DNA from: a bacterium
GTDB taxonomy: Bacteria; Bacteroidota; Bacteroidia; Bacteroidales; Bacteroidaceae
Direction: 5' to 3'
NCBI GenBank assembly: GCA_004559785.1
Contig: SFXD01000024.1
Coordinates: 1 to 26,617 of the forward strand
DNA: 26,617 bases
The position numbers were made by a program, and so were the translations under genes. This document shows, in pieces, positions 7,617-14,990 of this stretch. Below the pieces are notes generated by a model. It did not search any database. It was given only the letters and a program-made list of their open reading frames with translations, and was not told where the DNA came from. Positions within the stretch are counted from its first letter, which is position 1, and every line of letters begins with the position of its first letter.

Positions 7617-8963
7617 ATGATACGGAAAAAACTCAGCGACAGCGCAGCCATGAGATGGCTTGCGCTTGTCATAGTGGCCGCAACCATGATGTTCGGCTAC
7701 TTCTTCACCGACGTGATGTCTCCGCTGGAGCCTCTCCTCACGGCATCCCCCGAGCAGGGAGGACTGGGATGGACGAGCGACGAGTACGGATTCTTCAGCG
7801 GTTCGTACGGATTCTTCAACGTCTTCCTGGGTCTGCTCTTCGTGGGAGGCATCATACTCGACAGGTTTGGCATCCGCTTCACGGGAACCATGTCCACCCT
7901 GCTGATGTTCGCTGGTGCGCTCATCAAGTGGTACGCCGTGGGACACCCCTTCGAGGGTCAGTTCATGGGATATGGCATGCAGGTCATAGTGGCATGCCTT
8001 GGCTTTGCCGTCTACGGCGTGGGATGCGAGATAGCAGGCATCACGGTCAGCAAGGTCATAGTCAAGTGGTTTACGGGGCACGAGCTTGCCCTTGCCATGG
8101 GAGTCCAGGTGGGACTGGCAAGGCTTGGCACGGCGGCAGCCCTGAGCCTGGCCCTACCCTTCGCCACCAAGATGGGCAGCGCAGCCGCGTCGGTCGGCCT
8201 TGGTGCAGCCATGCTGTGCATCGGCGTCCTGGCGTTCTTGGTCTACAACGTGATGGACAGCCGCCTCGACCGCACGTCGCAGGCTGCTGACAGCGCACCC
8301 GAGGAGTCGCTCAAGTGGTCGGACATCGTCTACCTGGTCACCAACCGCGGCTTCTGGTACATAGCCCTGCTCTGCCTCATGTTCTACGGCGGCGTGTTCC
8401 CCTTCCTGAAGTTTGCCACCAGGATCATGGTGGTCAAGTACGGCGTGGACGAGAGCGTGGCAGGCTCCATACCCTCCATGCTACCCTACGGCACCATCGT
8501 GCTCACCCCGCTGTTCGGCTACATCTACGACAAGGTAGGCAAGGGAGCCACCCTCATGATAATAGGCTCGCTGCTGCTCACCTTCGTCCACACCATGTTC
8601 GCCATGCCCCACGGCACGGTAGTGATGGCTGTGGCGATGATGGTGGTGCTGGGCGTGGCGTTCGGACTGGTGCCCAGCGCAATGTGGCCCAGCGTGCCCA
8701 AGATAATACCCATGCAGGTGCTGGGCACGGCATACGCCCTGATATTCTACATCCAGAACATCGGGCTCTCGTTGATACCCATCTGGATTGGCAAGGTCAA
8801 CCAGGCCAACACCGACCCTGCCACGGGCATCATCGACTACACTCAGACCATGAGCATCTTCGCAGCCTTCGGCGTGGTGTCCATCGTCATCTCGATACTC
8901 CTCTGGATTGAGGACCGCAGGAAGGGCTACGGACTGGAGAAGAGCAACATTTCCGGAAAGTGA
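7617..8963 (+). CDS. MFS transporter resembling the MFSD1 (dipeptide transporter) family
   Basis: This 448-residue inner-membrane protein shows about twelve hydrophobic segments in two halves joined by a charged loop (SRLDRTSQAADSAPEE). Several blocks align by eye with animal MFSD1: VKWFTGHELALAMGVQ-ARLG in the first half, GGVFPFLKFA after the central loop, LFGYIYDKVGKG, and SAMWPSVPKIIP-QVLGTAYALIFYIQNIGL in the second half. MFSD1 is a lysosomal dipeptide transporter, so a di- or oligopeptide substrate is the best guess, supported by the DPP5-like peptidase gene just upstream. The start is ATG 7617 after an AT-rich, A-rich leader. No clear promoter lies in the 92-nt gap. A strong hairpin follows 9 nt after the stop. 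MFS membership is certain; substrate is inferred. Confidence 0.88.
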   Translation: MIRKKLSDSAAMRWLALVIVAATMMFGYFFTDVMSPLEPLLTASPEQGGLGWTSDEYGFFSGSYGFFNVFLGLLFVGGIILDRFGIRFTGTMSTLLMFAGALIKWYAVGHPFEGQFMGYGMQVIVACLGFAVYGVGCEIAGITVSKVIVKWFTGHELALAMGVQVGLARLGTAAALSLALPFATKMGSAAASVGLGAAMLCIGVLAFLVYNVMDSRLDRTSQAADSAPEESLKWSDIVYLVTNRGFWYIALLCLMFYGGVFPFLKFATRIMVVKYGVDESVAGSIPSMLPYGTIVLTPLFGYIYDKVGKGATLMIIGSLLLTFVHTMFAMPHGTVVMAVAMMVVLGVAFGLVPSAMWPSVPKIIPMQVLGTAYALIFYIQNIGLSLIPIWIGKVNQANTDPATGIIDYTQTMSIFAAFGVVSIVISILLWIEDRRKGYGLEKSNISGK

Positions 8964-8971
8964 CAGGGAGG

Positions 8972-9010
8972 GGGATGTTCCATATCGCATACGATTTTAT
9001 GGGACATCCC
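8972..9010 (+). terminator. Strong 13-bp hairpin after the MFS gene, terminator-like
   Basis: Bases 8972-8984 (GGGATGTTCCATA) pair with 8998-9010 (TATGGGACATCCC) over 13 positions, with one G-U wobble and a 13-nt loop. It starts 9 nt after the MFS stop. There is no T-run behind it (TGAAATTTG follows), so it may end transcription weakly, protect the transcript end, or act in the leader of the sigma factor gene 90 nt downstream. Confidence 0.55.
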
Positions 9011-9099
9011 TGAAATTTGACCCCACTACCTGTAGTAAAGGGCACCAGTTGGTTGTCAGACATACGGACAAGTTCACCAACGCGATACAAAATGTAAAG

Positions 9100-9585
9100 A
9101 TGAAAACAGACGAACAACTATTCTCCAAGGTGGTAAAGGAGAACAAGAGCACCATCTACTCCGTGTGCTACATGTTCTCTGACGACTCCGACGAAGTGGC
9201 TGACCTGTTTCAGGAAGTCCTCATAAGGCTATGGAGAGGCTTCGGTTCGTTCCACGGGCAGAGCGACATCAAGACGTGGATATACAGGGTAGCACTCAAC
9301 ACCTGCATCACCATCGACAAGAAAAAGAAGCGCAGGAGCAAGGCAAGGCTCTCGATGGACGTCGACTACTTCGACGAGAGCGAGTCGTCGACGGCACAGG
9401 TTAGGATGCTGCACGACCGCATCGCACGCCTGCAGCCCCTGGACCGTGCCATCGTCCTGCTGTGGCTGGAGCAGGTCAACTACGAGGAGATAGGTGCCAT
9501 CGTAGGCATCAGCGCGAAGAACGTGTCGGTACGCCTTACCAGGATAAGGCTTCAACTGAAAAAGATGTCTAACACTAACGATTAA
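9100..9585 (+). CDS. ECF-type RNA polymerase sigma factor
   Basis: From ATG 9100 the protein has 161 residues. It holds a sigma-70 region 2 (about 10-75: DEVADLFQEVLIRLWRGFGSF, then KTWIYRVALNTCITIDKKKKR, which would contact the -10 region) and a region 4 helix-turn-helix (about 110-158: LQPLDRAIVLLWLEQVNYEEIGAIVG-S--NVSVRLTRIR). There is no region 1 or 3, so it is an extracytoplasmic-function type. The frame is open upstream to 8908 but overlaps the MFS gene end and the hairpin; 9100 follows an A-rich stretch and gives a normal N-terminus. A four-TM protein gene follows after 6 nt, a usual place for a membrane regulator of an ECF factor. The activating signal is unknown. Confidence 0.93.
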   Translation: MKTDEQLFSKVVKENKSTIYSVCYMFSDDSDEVADLFQEVLIRLWRGFGSFHGQSDIKTWIYRVALNTCITIDKKKKRRSKARLSMDVDYFDESESSTAQVRMLHDRIARLQPLDRAIVLLWLEQVNYEEIGAIVGISAKNVSVRLTRIRLQLKKMSNTND

Positions 9586-9591
9586 CAGGAT

Positions 9592-10206
9592 ATGGAAGAA
9601 AACAACCTTTCGAACGAACTGGAGCAGATGCGACAGCAGATGCGCGACTTCAAGGCCCAATTGGAGAGGCAGGCCATTGTCAACGAGGACCTCATCGTCT
9701 CGTCTATGAAGAAACGTATGTCATGGATCAGGAAGTACGTCGTGTTCCAGATCTGCCTCCTGCCGTTAGTGATTCTCGCTTGGCTCGGCATCAAGGAGTA
9801 TGCAGGCCTGTCGTGGTACAACTACGGATTCCTCGTCGTAATGCTCATAGTGGACGTTACCATCGACTACCGCATCAACATGTCGGCACTCACCGACGAC
9901 GACTACCACTCGTGCAACCTGATAGCCACCGTCACCAAGCTCACCGAGATGAAGGGGCGCAGGCGCATGGCGATGCAGGTCAGCATACCATTGCTCGCGC
10001 TATGGTTAGTATGGAGCGGCATAGAGACGTGGGTCAACTTCCCGAGCGATGCCCCCGACTTCATGCGGGGCACGCTGTACGGAGGATTGATAGGAGGAGT
10101 CTTCGGTGCCTTGCTGGGCATGTACATAGCCTACCGCGTCTACCGCAAAATGCAGGCCACCAACGACGAGATGATATCCCAGATACACAAGCTGACGGAT
10201 GCCTGA
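9592..10206 (+). CDS. Four-TM membrane protein with N-terminal coiled coil, possible regulator of the ECF sigma factor
   Basis: The 204-residue protein has a charged, heptad-like N-terminus (about 5-30, LSNELEQMRQQMRDFKAQLE). Four predicted membrane segments follow, at about 47-65, 72-92, 127-147 and 160-183, the last Gly-rich (GGLIGGVFGALLG). The tail is short and cytoplasmic. No named domain was recognised. Position says most: it starts 6 nt after the sigma factor stop and its own TGA overlaps the next ATG (TGATG). A cytoplasmic coiled coil attached to a membrane bundle is compatible with an anti-sigma or co-sensor role, but it lacks a recognisable zinc-binding anti-sigma motif, so this is inference. 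Confidence 0.8.
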   Translation: MEENNLSNELEQMRQQMRDFKAQLERQAIVNEDLIVSSMKKRMSWIRKYVVFQICLLPLVILAWLGIKEYAGLSWYNYGFLVVMLIVDVTIDYRINMSALTDDDYHSCNLIATVTKLTEMKGRRRMAMQVSIPLLALWLVWSGIETWVNFPSDAPDFMRGTLYGGLIGGVFGALLGMYIAYRVYRKMQATNDEMISQIHKLTDA

Positions 10207-10760
10207 TGCGCCCTACCCGCTTGCAACACGGCTTGGTGGCGTGCGCGGCACTTGCCTTGGCATCCTGCATGACCGGATGTACGGACGGGGGCAAGTCCAT
10301 CGCAACATGCCGGGAGGGGGCATGGCGCATCAGCCTGGAACAGAGGACGGACTCGCTCCACGCCTTGCTGCTATACGTGAAAGGGGAACTGACGGACAGT
10401 TTCCTGCTGCCATGGCCCGTATACAGGCTGGAGTGCGGCGACCTTACGGGCGACGGCATCCCCGAGGTATGCGTAGGGGTGGTGAAGCCCACGCGCTACC
10501 ATCCCCGGGAGGAGCGCAGGCTGTTCATCTTCCACCTCTTCGAGGGCAGGTACATCCGCCCGCTGTGGCTGGGCTCCAGGGTAGGCAACACCCTGCTCGA
10601 CTTCCACGTCTGCCGCGATTCCACGCCAGCCTGCATACATACCACCGAGTATCTCGGGAACGGAAAAGGCATACGGCGCGAATACTTCCACAGGGGATTC
10701 GGACTCCAGTACCGGAAGGACCTCACGGACACGATACGCACAAGAGACCTACGACCATGA
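10206..10760 (+). CDS. Small lipoprotein of unknown function with an FG-GAP-like calcium loop
   Basis: The start ATG at 10206 overlaps the previous stop by one base (TGATG), pointing to translational coupling. The 184-residue protein has a lipoprotein signal peptide with a lipobox at LASC (or MTGC four residues later). In the middle, CGDLTGDGIPEVCVGVV resembles the D-x-T-G-D-G-x-x-E loop of FG-GAP/EF-hand-like calcium sites. Strand-rich segments follow (RRLFIFHLFEGRYIRPLWLGSRV). It is probably anchored in the outer or inner membrane facing the periplasm or cell surface. No family name can be given. As third gene after the ECF sigma factor it may be the sensor or an effector of that system. 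Confidence 0.85.
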   Translation: MRPTRLQHGLVACAALALASCMTGCTDGGKSIATCREGAWRISLEQRTDSLHALLLYVKGELTDSFLLPWPVYRLECGDLTGDGIPEVCVGVVKPTRYHPREERRLFIFHLFEGRYIRPLWLGSRVGNTLLDFHVCRDSTPACIHTTEYLGNGKGIRREYFHRGFGLQYRKDLTDTIRTRDLRP

Positions 10761-10793
10761 AAGGAGGAGAAGAAAGACGTGAGAGACACCATT

Positions 10794-10933
10794 GCTCATG
10801 GCTCATCGCTCATCGCCCATCGCTCATTACTCATCGCTCACCACCCATTTCTCATGGCTCATTGCTCATCGCCCATTGCCCATTGCTCTTCCCCCTAAAC
10901 AGGGGGACTGAGGGGGTCTTCTCATTACTCATC
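10794..10933. repeat. Heptanucleotide repeat array (GCTCATN) with an embedded C/G-rich element
   Basis: Thirteen successive 7-bp units at 10794-10884 follow the consensus GCTCAT(C/T/G), with variants GCCCATC, ACTCATC and ACCCATT. Two further units (TCTCATT, ACTCATC) sit at 10920-10933. The 35 bases between (10885-10919) contain CCCCC-TAAACA-GGGGG and GAGGGGGT, and their length is exactly five heptamers, so the 7-bp phase is kept. On the minus strand each typical unit carries ATGA. The array occupies most of the 227-nt gap before the DUF3160 gene. No protein is encoded convincingly. Confidence 0.9.
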
Positions 10934-10987
10934 GCCCTAAACATGAATTGACTAACTTATTGGACAAACGCCTAAACACAGACTATC

Positions 10988-13543
10988 ATGAACAGACATC
11001 ACGCATTTGCCACGACCATCATCCTCGCCACGTCGCTTGCCGCCATCTGCGGATGTGGCGGACGCCCGGGCTCGGCAGGCACCGAATCCTCGGGACAAGC
11101 CTCCATGCAGGCTGAAAGCACTACGCCGGCCTACGGGGGCGACCTGCTGCCCGACGACCTCTTCTTCATGCTGCAGGACGAAGCCCTGCCGCAGGAGGTG
11201 GACACCACACAGGACATCAGCCGCCTCTCCTACAGCCAGCTGCGACTGCTCCGGGGCTACGTCTACGCCATACACGGGCACTGGTTCATGGAGGGAGACC
11301 TCAACAACTTCTTCTGCCGGCACACCAGATGGTACTTCGACTACACCTACGACAAGTGGGACGACTTCGACTACAGCCGGGACACGGCAAGGGCGCAGCT
11401 GACCGAGCGATACTTCAAGGCCCTCTACTCGGACGACCCTACGGAGGCATACGCCTTCTTCGACCTCACGCCTGGCGAGCTGGCGTTCGTGGGACGCATC
11501 GACGCTCGCATGGACTCTCTGGCCCGACACAAGCAGGCAACCTCGCCCGAGGGCATCAGCCTGCTCGATCCCGACATGGCCGTCAACCACTTCCAGCTCT
11601 ACCGCCCCGACACCTGCATCACGCGGCTGCTGCGCACCCACAACATGGCCTTGCAGCCCTCCACGTGCCAGCAGCTGTTCAACATCTACGAGGCAAACAA
11701 CTACCACTGCATACCCAGCTTCGTCACCACCGACGTAATGCTGCAGGCCACGCACATGTACTTCAGCTACGTACTGAAGAGCATCGAGAGGCACGACCTC
11801 GTACAGTCGCTCTACTCGGCGATGGCAAACCTTCTCCGTACGTGCGACGAGAAAAGGCTGTGCATGTGTCCCGAGATGCGCAACTTCGGCGACATCGACC
11901 TGGCTGTGTACTGCGCCGTCGCACTTAAACTGCTGGGTGCCGACCCCATGAGGATGTTCGAAGGGCTGGACCACAGGCTGCTCGAATACGGCAAGGACCT
12001 ATACGACCGCGAGCTCTCCCTCGTGGAGAATGCGCAGGACGCACCCTCGCCCCTGTTCCGTACCAAGACGGACTTCCCCTACTCCCTCTTCAAGCCACGA
12101 GGGCACTACACGCGCAGCGACGAGTCGGCACGCTACTTCCGCGCCATGATGTGGATACAGAAGGGATGCTTCATGCGCGAGGACGGCGACCAACTATACA
12201 TGGCTGCCAACCTCGCAACCCTAATCAACGACACGCCCCTCGCACAGTTCCACCTCCGGCGGCTGAACCAGGCCATCACCTTCCTCATGGGACGGCCAGA
12301 CAACGTCTCGGTCCTGGACCTTGCCGTGTGGATGCGAAGCGAGATGCCCAACCCCGCCGACCTCGACGACAAGGAGCAGATGGGACGCATAGACGAATGG
12401 CTCAGGGAGCAGTTCAGGAACGCAAACCGCATACGTCCCAAGGTGGACACGGACGGAATGAAGGACGAGCTCAACATGATGCCAAGCCGCTACACCTCCG
12501 ACGGCGAGATACTCGCCACTCTATACGACCCCAAGCCCGACGCACCGCGCGCATATCCCTCGGGGCTGGACGTGATGGATGCAATGGGCGTGAAGGAGGC
12601 AACATCCATACTCTCCGCCATCAACAAGCAGCAGCCCTGGGCCGACTACGACAGGCTGCGTGACGAACAATTCCGTAGGTGCGAGAAATTCTCGGGATGG
12701 GACAACACCCTCTACGACAAGTGGACGCACATCCTATGCGTCATGCAGGAAGGCAGGGACGAACAGCCGGCATACATGAAGACTAAGGCCTGGAGGCGAA
12801 AGCAACTGAACACGGCACTCGCCTCATGGGCACTGCTCAAGCACGATGCCGTGCTCTACGCCGAGCAACCCATGGCAGCCGAATGCGGAGGCGGAGGACT
12901 GCCCGAGCCGACGTATCTGGGCTACGTGGAGCCAAACCTCCCCTTCTGGAAGGAACTGGAGAGCCTCGTAGCAATCACACAGGATATGCTCCGGCGCAAC
13001 AACCTCCTCACCGAGACCCTCGAACACAGGGGCAGGAACCTGGCGAACATCGTCGCCAAGTGCCGGCAGGCGGCCGAGAAGGAACTCGCGGGACAGCCGC
13101 TCACCGAACAGGAGCACGCCGACATACACCACCTGGGCTCCACCCTCGAATGGTTCACCCTCTCAGTCATCGACCCCGACGAGACCTACCCGTCGTGGGA
13201 CGTGCTGGAAGGTGCCGACCGCTGCGTGGCGCAGGTCAGCGACGTCTTCACGCGCAACGTGCCGGGATGCGGCAAGAACGGCATTCTCTACGAAGCGGCA
13301 GGCCTCCCCATGGAGATATACGTAGTGGTGGAAATAGGCGGCAGGTGCTACCTCACTCGGGGTGCCACGTACAGCTACTACGAGTTCGTACGCCCCCTGG
13401 GCGACCGCCTCACCGACGAGCAATGGCAGGAGATGCTCTACTCCGGCAAGGGCGTGCCACCCATGCCCGAATGGATACAACCCTACCTGACGCGCAAGCC
13501 AGCACGCGCCGACGAACGCTTTGTCTACAGCGCGGGATGCTGA
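10988..13543 (+). CDS. YARHG and DUF3160 domain lipoprotein
   Basis: This 851-residue protein begins with a lipoprotein signal (hydrophobic 7-21, lipobox ICGC). At about 75-115 lies a YARHG domain (LSYSQLRLLRGYVYAIHGHWF to the WYF of TRWYF; compare the family core Y-A-R-H-G with Y-A-I-H-G here). From about 230 to the C-terminus it matches DUF3160 (PF11369), recognisable by FVTTDVMLQATHMYFSYVLKSIE and the later AECGGGGLPEPTYLGYVEPN and GRCYLTRGATYSYYEF blocks. Function of both domains is unknown; YARHG occurs in secreted or surface proteins. It is expected to be tethered to the envelope. Its last codons overlap the CapA gene start by 7 nt, so the two are translationally linked. Upstream is the heptamer array; no clear promoter was seen. 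Confidence 0.92.
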   Translation: MNRHHAFATTIILATSLAAICGCGGRPGSAGTESSGQASMQAESTTPAYGGDLLPDDLFFMLQDEALPQEVDTTQDISRLSYSQLRLLRGYVYAIHGHWFMEGDLNNFFCRHTRWYFDYTYDKWDDFDYSRDTARAQLTERYFKALYSDDPTEAYAFFDLTPGELAFVGRIDARMDSLARHKQATSPEGISLLDPDMAVNHFQLYRPDTCITRLLRTHNMALQPSTCQQLFNIYEANNYHCIPSFVTTDVMLQATHMYFSYVLKSIERHDLVQSLYSAMANLLRTCDEKRLCMCPEMRNFGDIDLAVYCAVALKLLGADPMRMFEGLDHRLLEYGKDLYDRELSLVENAQDAPSPLFRTKTDFPYSLFKPRGHYTRSDESARYFRAMMWIQKGCFMREDGDQLYMAANLATLINDTPLAQFHLRRLNQAITFLMGRPDNVSVLDLAVWMRSEMPNPADLDDKEQMGRIDEWLREQFRNANRIRPKVDTDGMKDELNMMPSRYTSDGEILATLYDPKPDAPRAYPSGLDVMDAMGVKEATSILSAINKQQPWADYDRLRDEQFRRCEKFSGWDNTLYDKWTHILCVMQEGRDEQPAYMKTKAWRRKQLNTALASWALLKHDAVLYAEQPMAAECGGGGLPEPTYLGYVEPNLPFWKELESLVAITQDMLRRNNLLTETLEHRGRNLANIVAKCRQAAEKELAGQPLTEQEHADIHHLGSTLEWFTLSVIDPDETYPSWDVLEGADRCVAQVSDVFTRNVPGCGKNGILYEAAGLPMEIYVVVEIGGRCYLTRGATYSYYEFVRPLGDRLTDEQWQEMLYSGKGVPPMPEWIQPYLTRKPARADERFVYSAGC

Positions 13544-14508
13544 ACCTCCGACTGCTGCCCTGGCTGCTCCTGACTACGGCGTGCCTCGCCGCATGCGCAC
13601 CCAGGCAAGGACAGACAGCCACCACGACGACGGGGGACGGCGACTCGCTGGTGGTATTCTTCACGGGCGACCTCCTGCTCGACCGGGGCGTGCGCACCGC
13701 CATGGCATCCCACCCCGCCGACTGGCTCCTGGCCGACGTGGCACCCGTGCTACGCCGCGCCGACGCCACGGTAGCCAACCTCGAATGCCCCCTCACGCAA
13801 GTCTCCACTCCGGTGGGCAAGCGATACATCTTCCGCGCCGACACATGCATGGCATCCATGATGCGCAGGGCGGGAATCACCCACGCCAACCTCGCCAACA
13901 ACCACACCAACGACCAGGGAGAGCAGGGACTCTGGTCCACCATGCACTCACTCACCCGTGCAGGAGTGGTGCCCATCGGGTGCGACACCGTGAGCGACGA
14001 CACCGCCCGCCTCATACACCCCTCCATCGTAAGCAAGGGCGACCTCCGGCTCGCCCTCTTCCCTGCCGTACTGCTCAGCCAGGAGAACTGGATGCCACGC
14101 CCCGGCGCACTCTCGCCCCTGCAGCCCTCGCTCCGCCAGCTGGAACGCTCCGTGCGCGAACACGCCAGGCGGCACCCCACCCACCGCATAGCCTGCATAC
14201 TCCACTGGGGAGTGGAGTTCCAGACCCAGCCCACGATGCAACAGATGGCACAGGCCGCCATCCTCGCCGGCGCAGGAGCCGATGCCATCATAGGCCACCA
14301 TCCCCACGTCGTGCAGCACCCCAGGCGCAGCGACCCCATACCCACCTTCTACAGCCTCGGCGGATTCGCCTTCGACCAGAGCCACCCCCTCGCCCGACGG
14401 GGAGCCGTGGCACGCATCGTGGTACACCCAGACACGCTCACCGCCACGCTCATACCAATAAGCATCAACGCATGCCGGCCCGAATGGGACAGGCAGCACG
14501 ACTTATGA
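13537..14508 (+). CDS. CapA-family (PGA_cap) metallophosphatase-like lipoprotein
   Basis: The 323-residue protein has a lipoprotein signal with lipobox LAAC (Cys20). The CapA domain (PF09587) shows its metal-site motifs in order: FTGD with Asp45, ANLECPLT with Asn81 and Glu83, LANNHTND at 119-126, LHWGVEF with His223, IIGHHPH at 251-257, and FYSLGGFAFD at 271-280. CapA proteins belong to the calcineurin-like phosphoesterase fold and take part in poly-gamma-glutamate capsule export in Bacillus. The partners CapB and CapC are not present here, so a capsule role is not supported; family members also occur with unknown envelope functions. Start ATG 13537 overlaps the DUF3160 stop (ATGCTGA). A Gly replaces the usual Asn of YSLGNF. 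Confidence 0.9.
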   Translation: MLNLRLLPWLLLTTACLAACAPRQGQTATTTTGDGDSLVVFFTGDLLLDRGVRTAMASHPADWLLADVAPVLRRADATVANLECPLTQVSTPVGKRYIFRADTCMASMMRRAGITHANLANNHTNDQGEQGLWSTMHSLTRAGVVPIGCDTVSDDTARLIHPSIVSKGDLRLALFPAVLLSQENWMPRPGALSPLQPSLRQLERSVREHARRHPTHRIACILHWGVEFQTQPTMQQMAQAAILAGAGADAIIGHHPHVVQHPRRSDPIPTFYSLGGFAFDQSHPLARRGAVARIVVHPDTLTATLIPISINACRPEWDRQHDL

Positions 14509-14990
14509 CCTTAGAATATTGCAAATGCAGGTTGCTGCCATTCCGCCCTCCGTAGTGTAGTGATCCGTGATTCCGGCTTGCCCGGAGGCTCGGGGAATGT
14601 CGTGCAGGCTTGCAAAGCCAACTTTTTGCTCCCTGACAAGCAAGAAACGCACGTTTCCAGCCTCTTTAATCAAGATAAAGAATTTGTGGTTGCCTACATA
14701 CACTTGGTCGCTTATTGTCTCTAACTTGCATATTTCTCTTTTTCACTCAGTCACGATGCCCGGCTCCTTCATGCAAATAATAAATCCGCTGCGTTATAGA
14801 CTAATAATCGGCACAAGCTAATTTATAGAACACCCCCTTAAATGTTACTTGCGAAGTCGGACTTCCCTTATTATTTGACTTTTTTTGACGATGAAAAGGT
14901 ACGGCCATCACTCCGTCCACAAAATGTGTTATTGCGGATTTACGCATTTTCGCATGCGCAGTCGTCTGCCCACACACATGAATTCTCCAC
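14509..14990. other. 482-bp non-coding gap of unknown content
   Basis: The gap lies between the convergent CapA and alpha-amylase genes. It is AT-richer than its flanks toward the right. Both strands have short open frames (minus 14503-14703, 66 codons; plus 14567-14821, 84 codons) without a recognisable domain, signal peptide or coding-like start region. Small symmetrical elements include GAAGTC-G-GACTTC at 14853-14865, followed by T-rich sequence (TTATTATTTGACTTTTTTTG) that might help end transcription of either gene. The left half could be a remnant or an interspersed element; this cannot be decided from the sequence alone. Confidence 0.55.

Noticed and set aside
8908..9099. Extended N-terminus of the ECF sigma factor
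   Set aside because: It would overlap the MFS gene and the hairpin at 8972-9010; region 2 starts normally from ATG 9100.
10952..11974. 340-codon open frame on the minus strand
   Set aside because: It is antisense to the DUF3160 lipoprotein gene, rich in Val/Glu/His as expected for a shadow frame in GC-rich DNA, and lacks a domain.
12826..13536. Long in-frame extension upstream of the CapA lipoprotein
   Set aside because: It is a shadow of the DUF3160 gene; the lipoprotein signal peptide fixes the start at 13537.
13537..14508. Poly-gamma-glutamate capsule locus
   Set aside because: Only a CapA-type lipoprotein is present; CapB and CapC partners are absent, so a capsule role is not supported.
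14503..14703. 66-codon minus-strand frame in the gap after CapA
   Set aside because: No family recognised, no promoter or A-rich start context, and it overlaps the CapA stop. Kept only as part of the unexplained gap.
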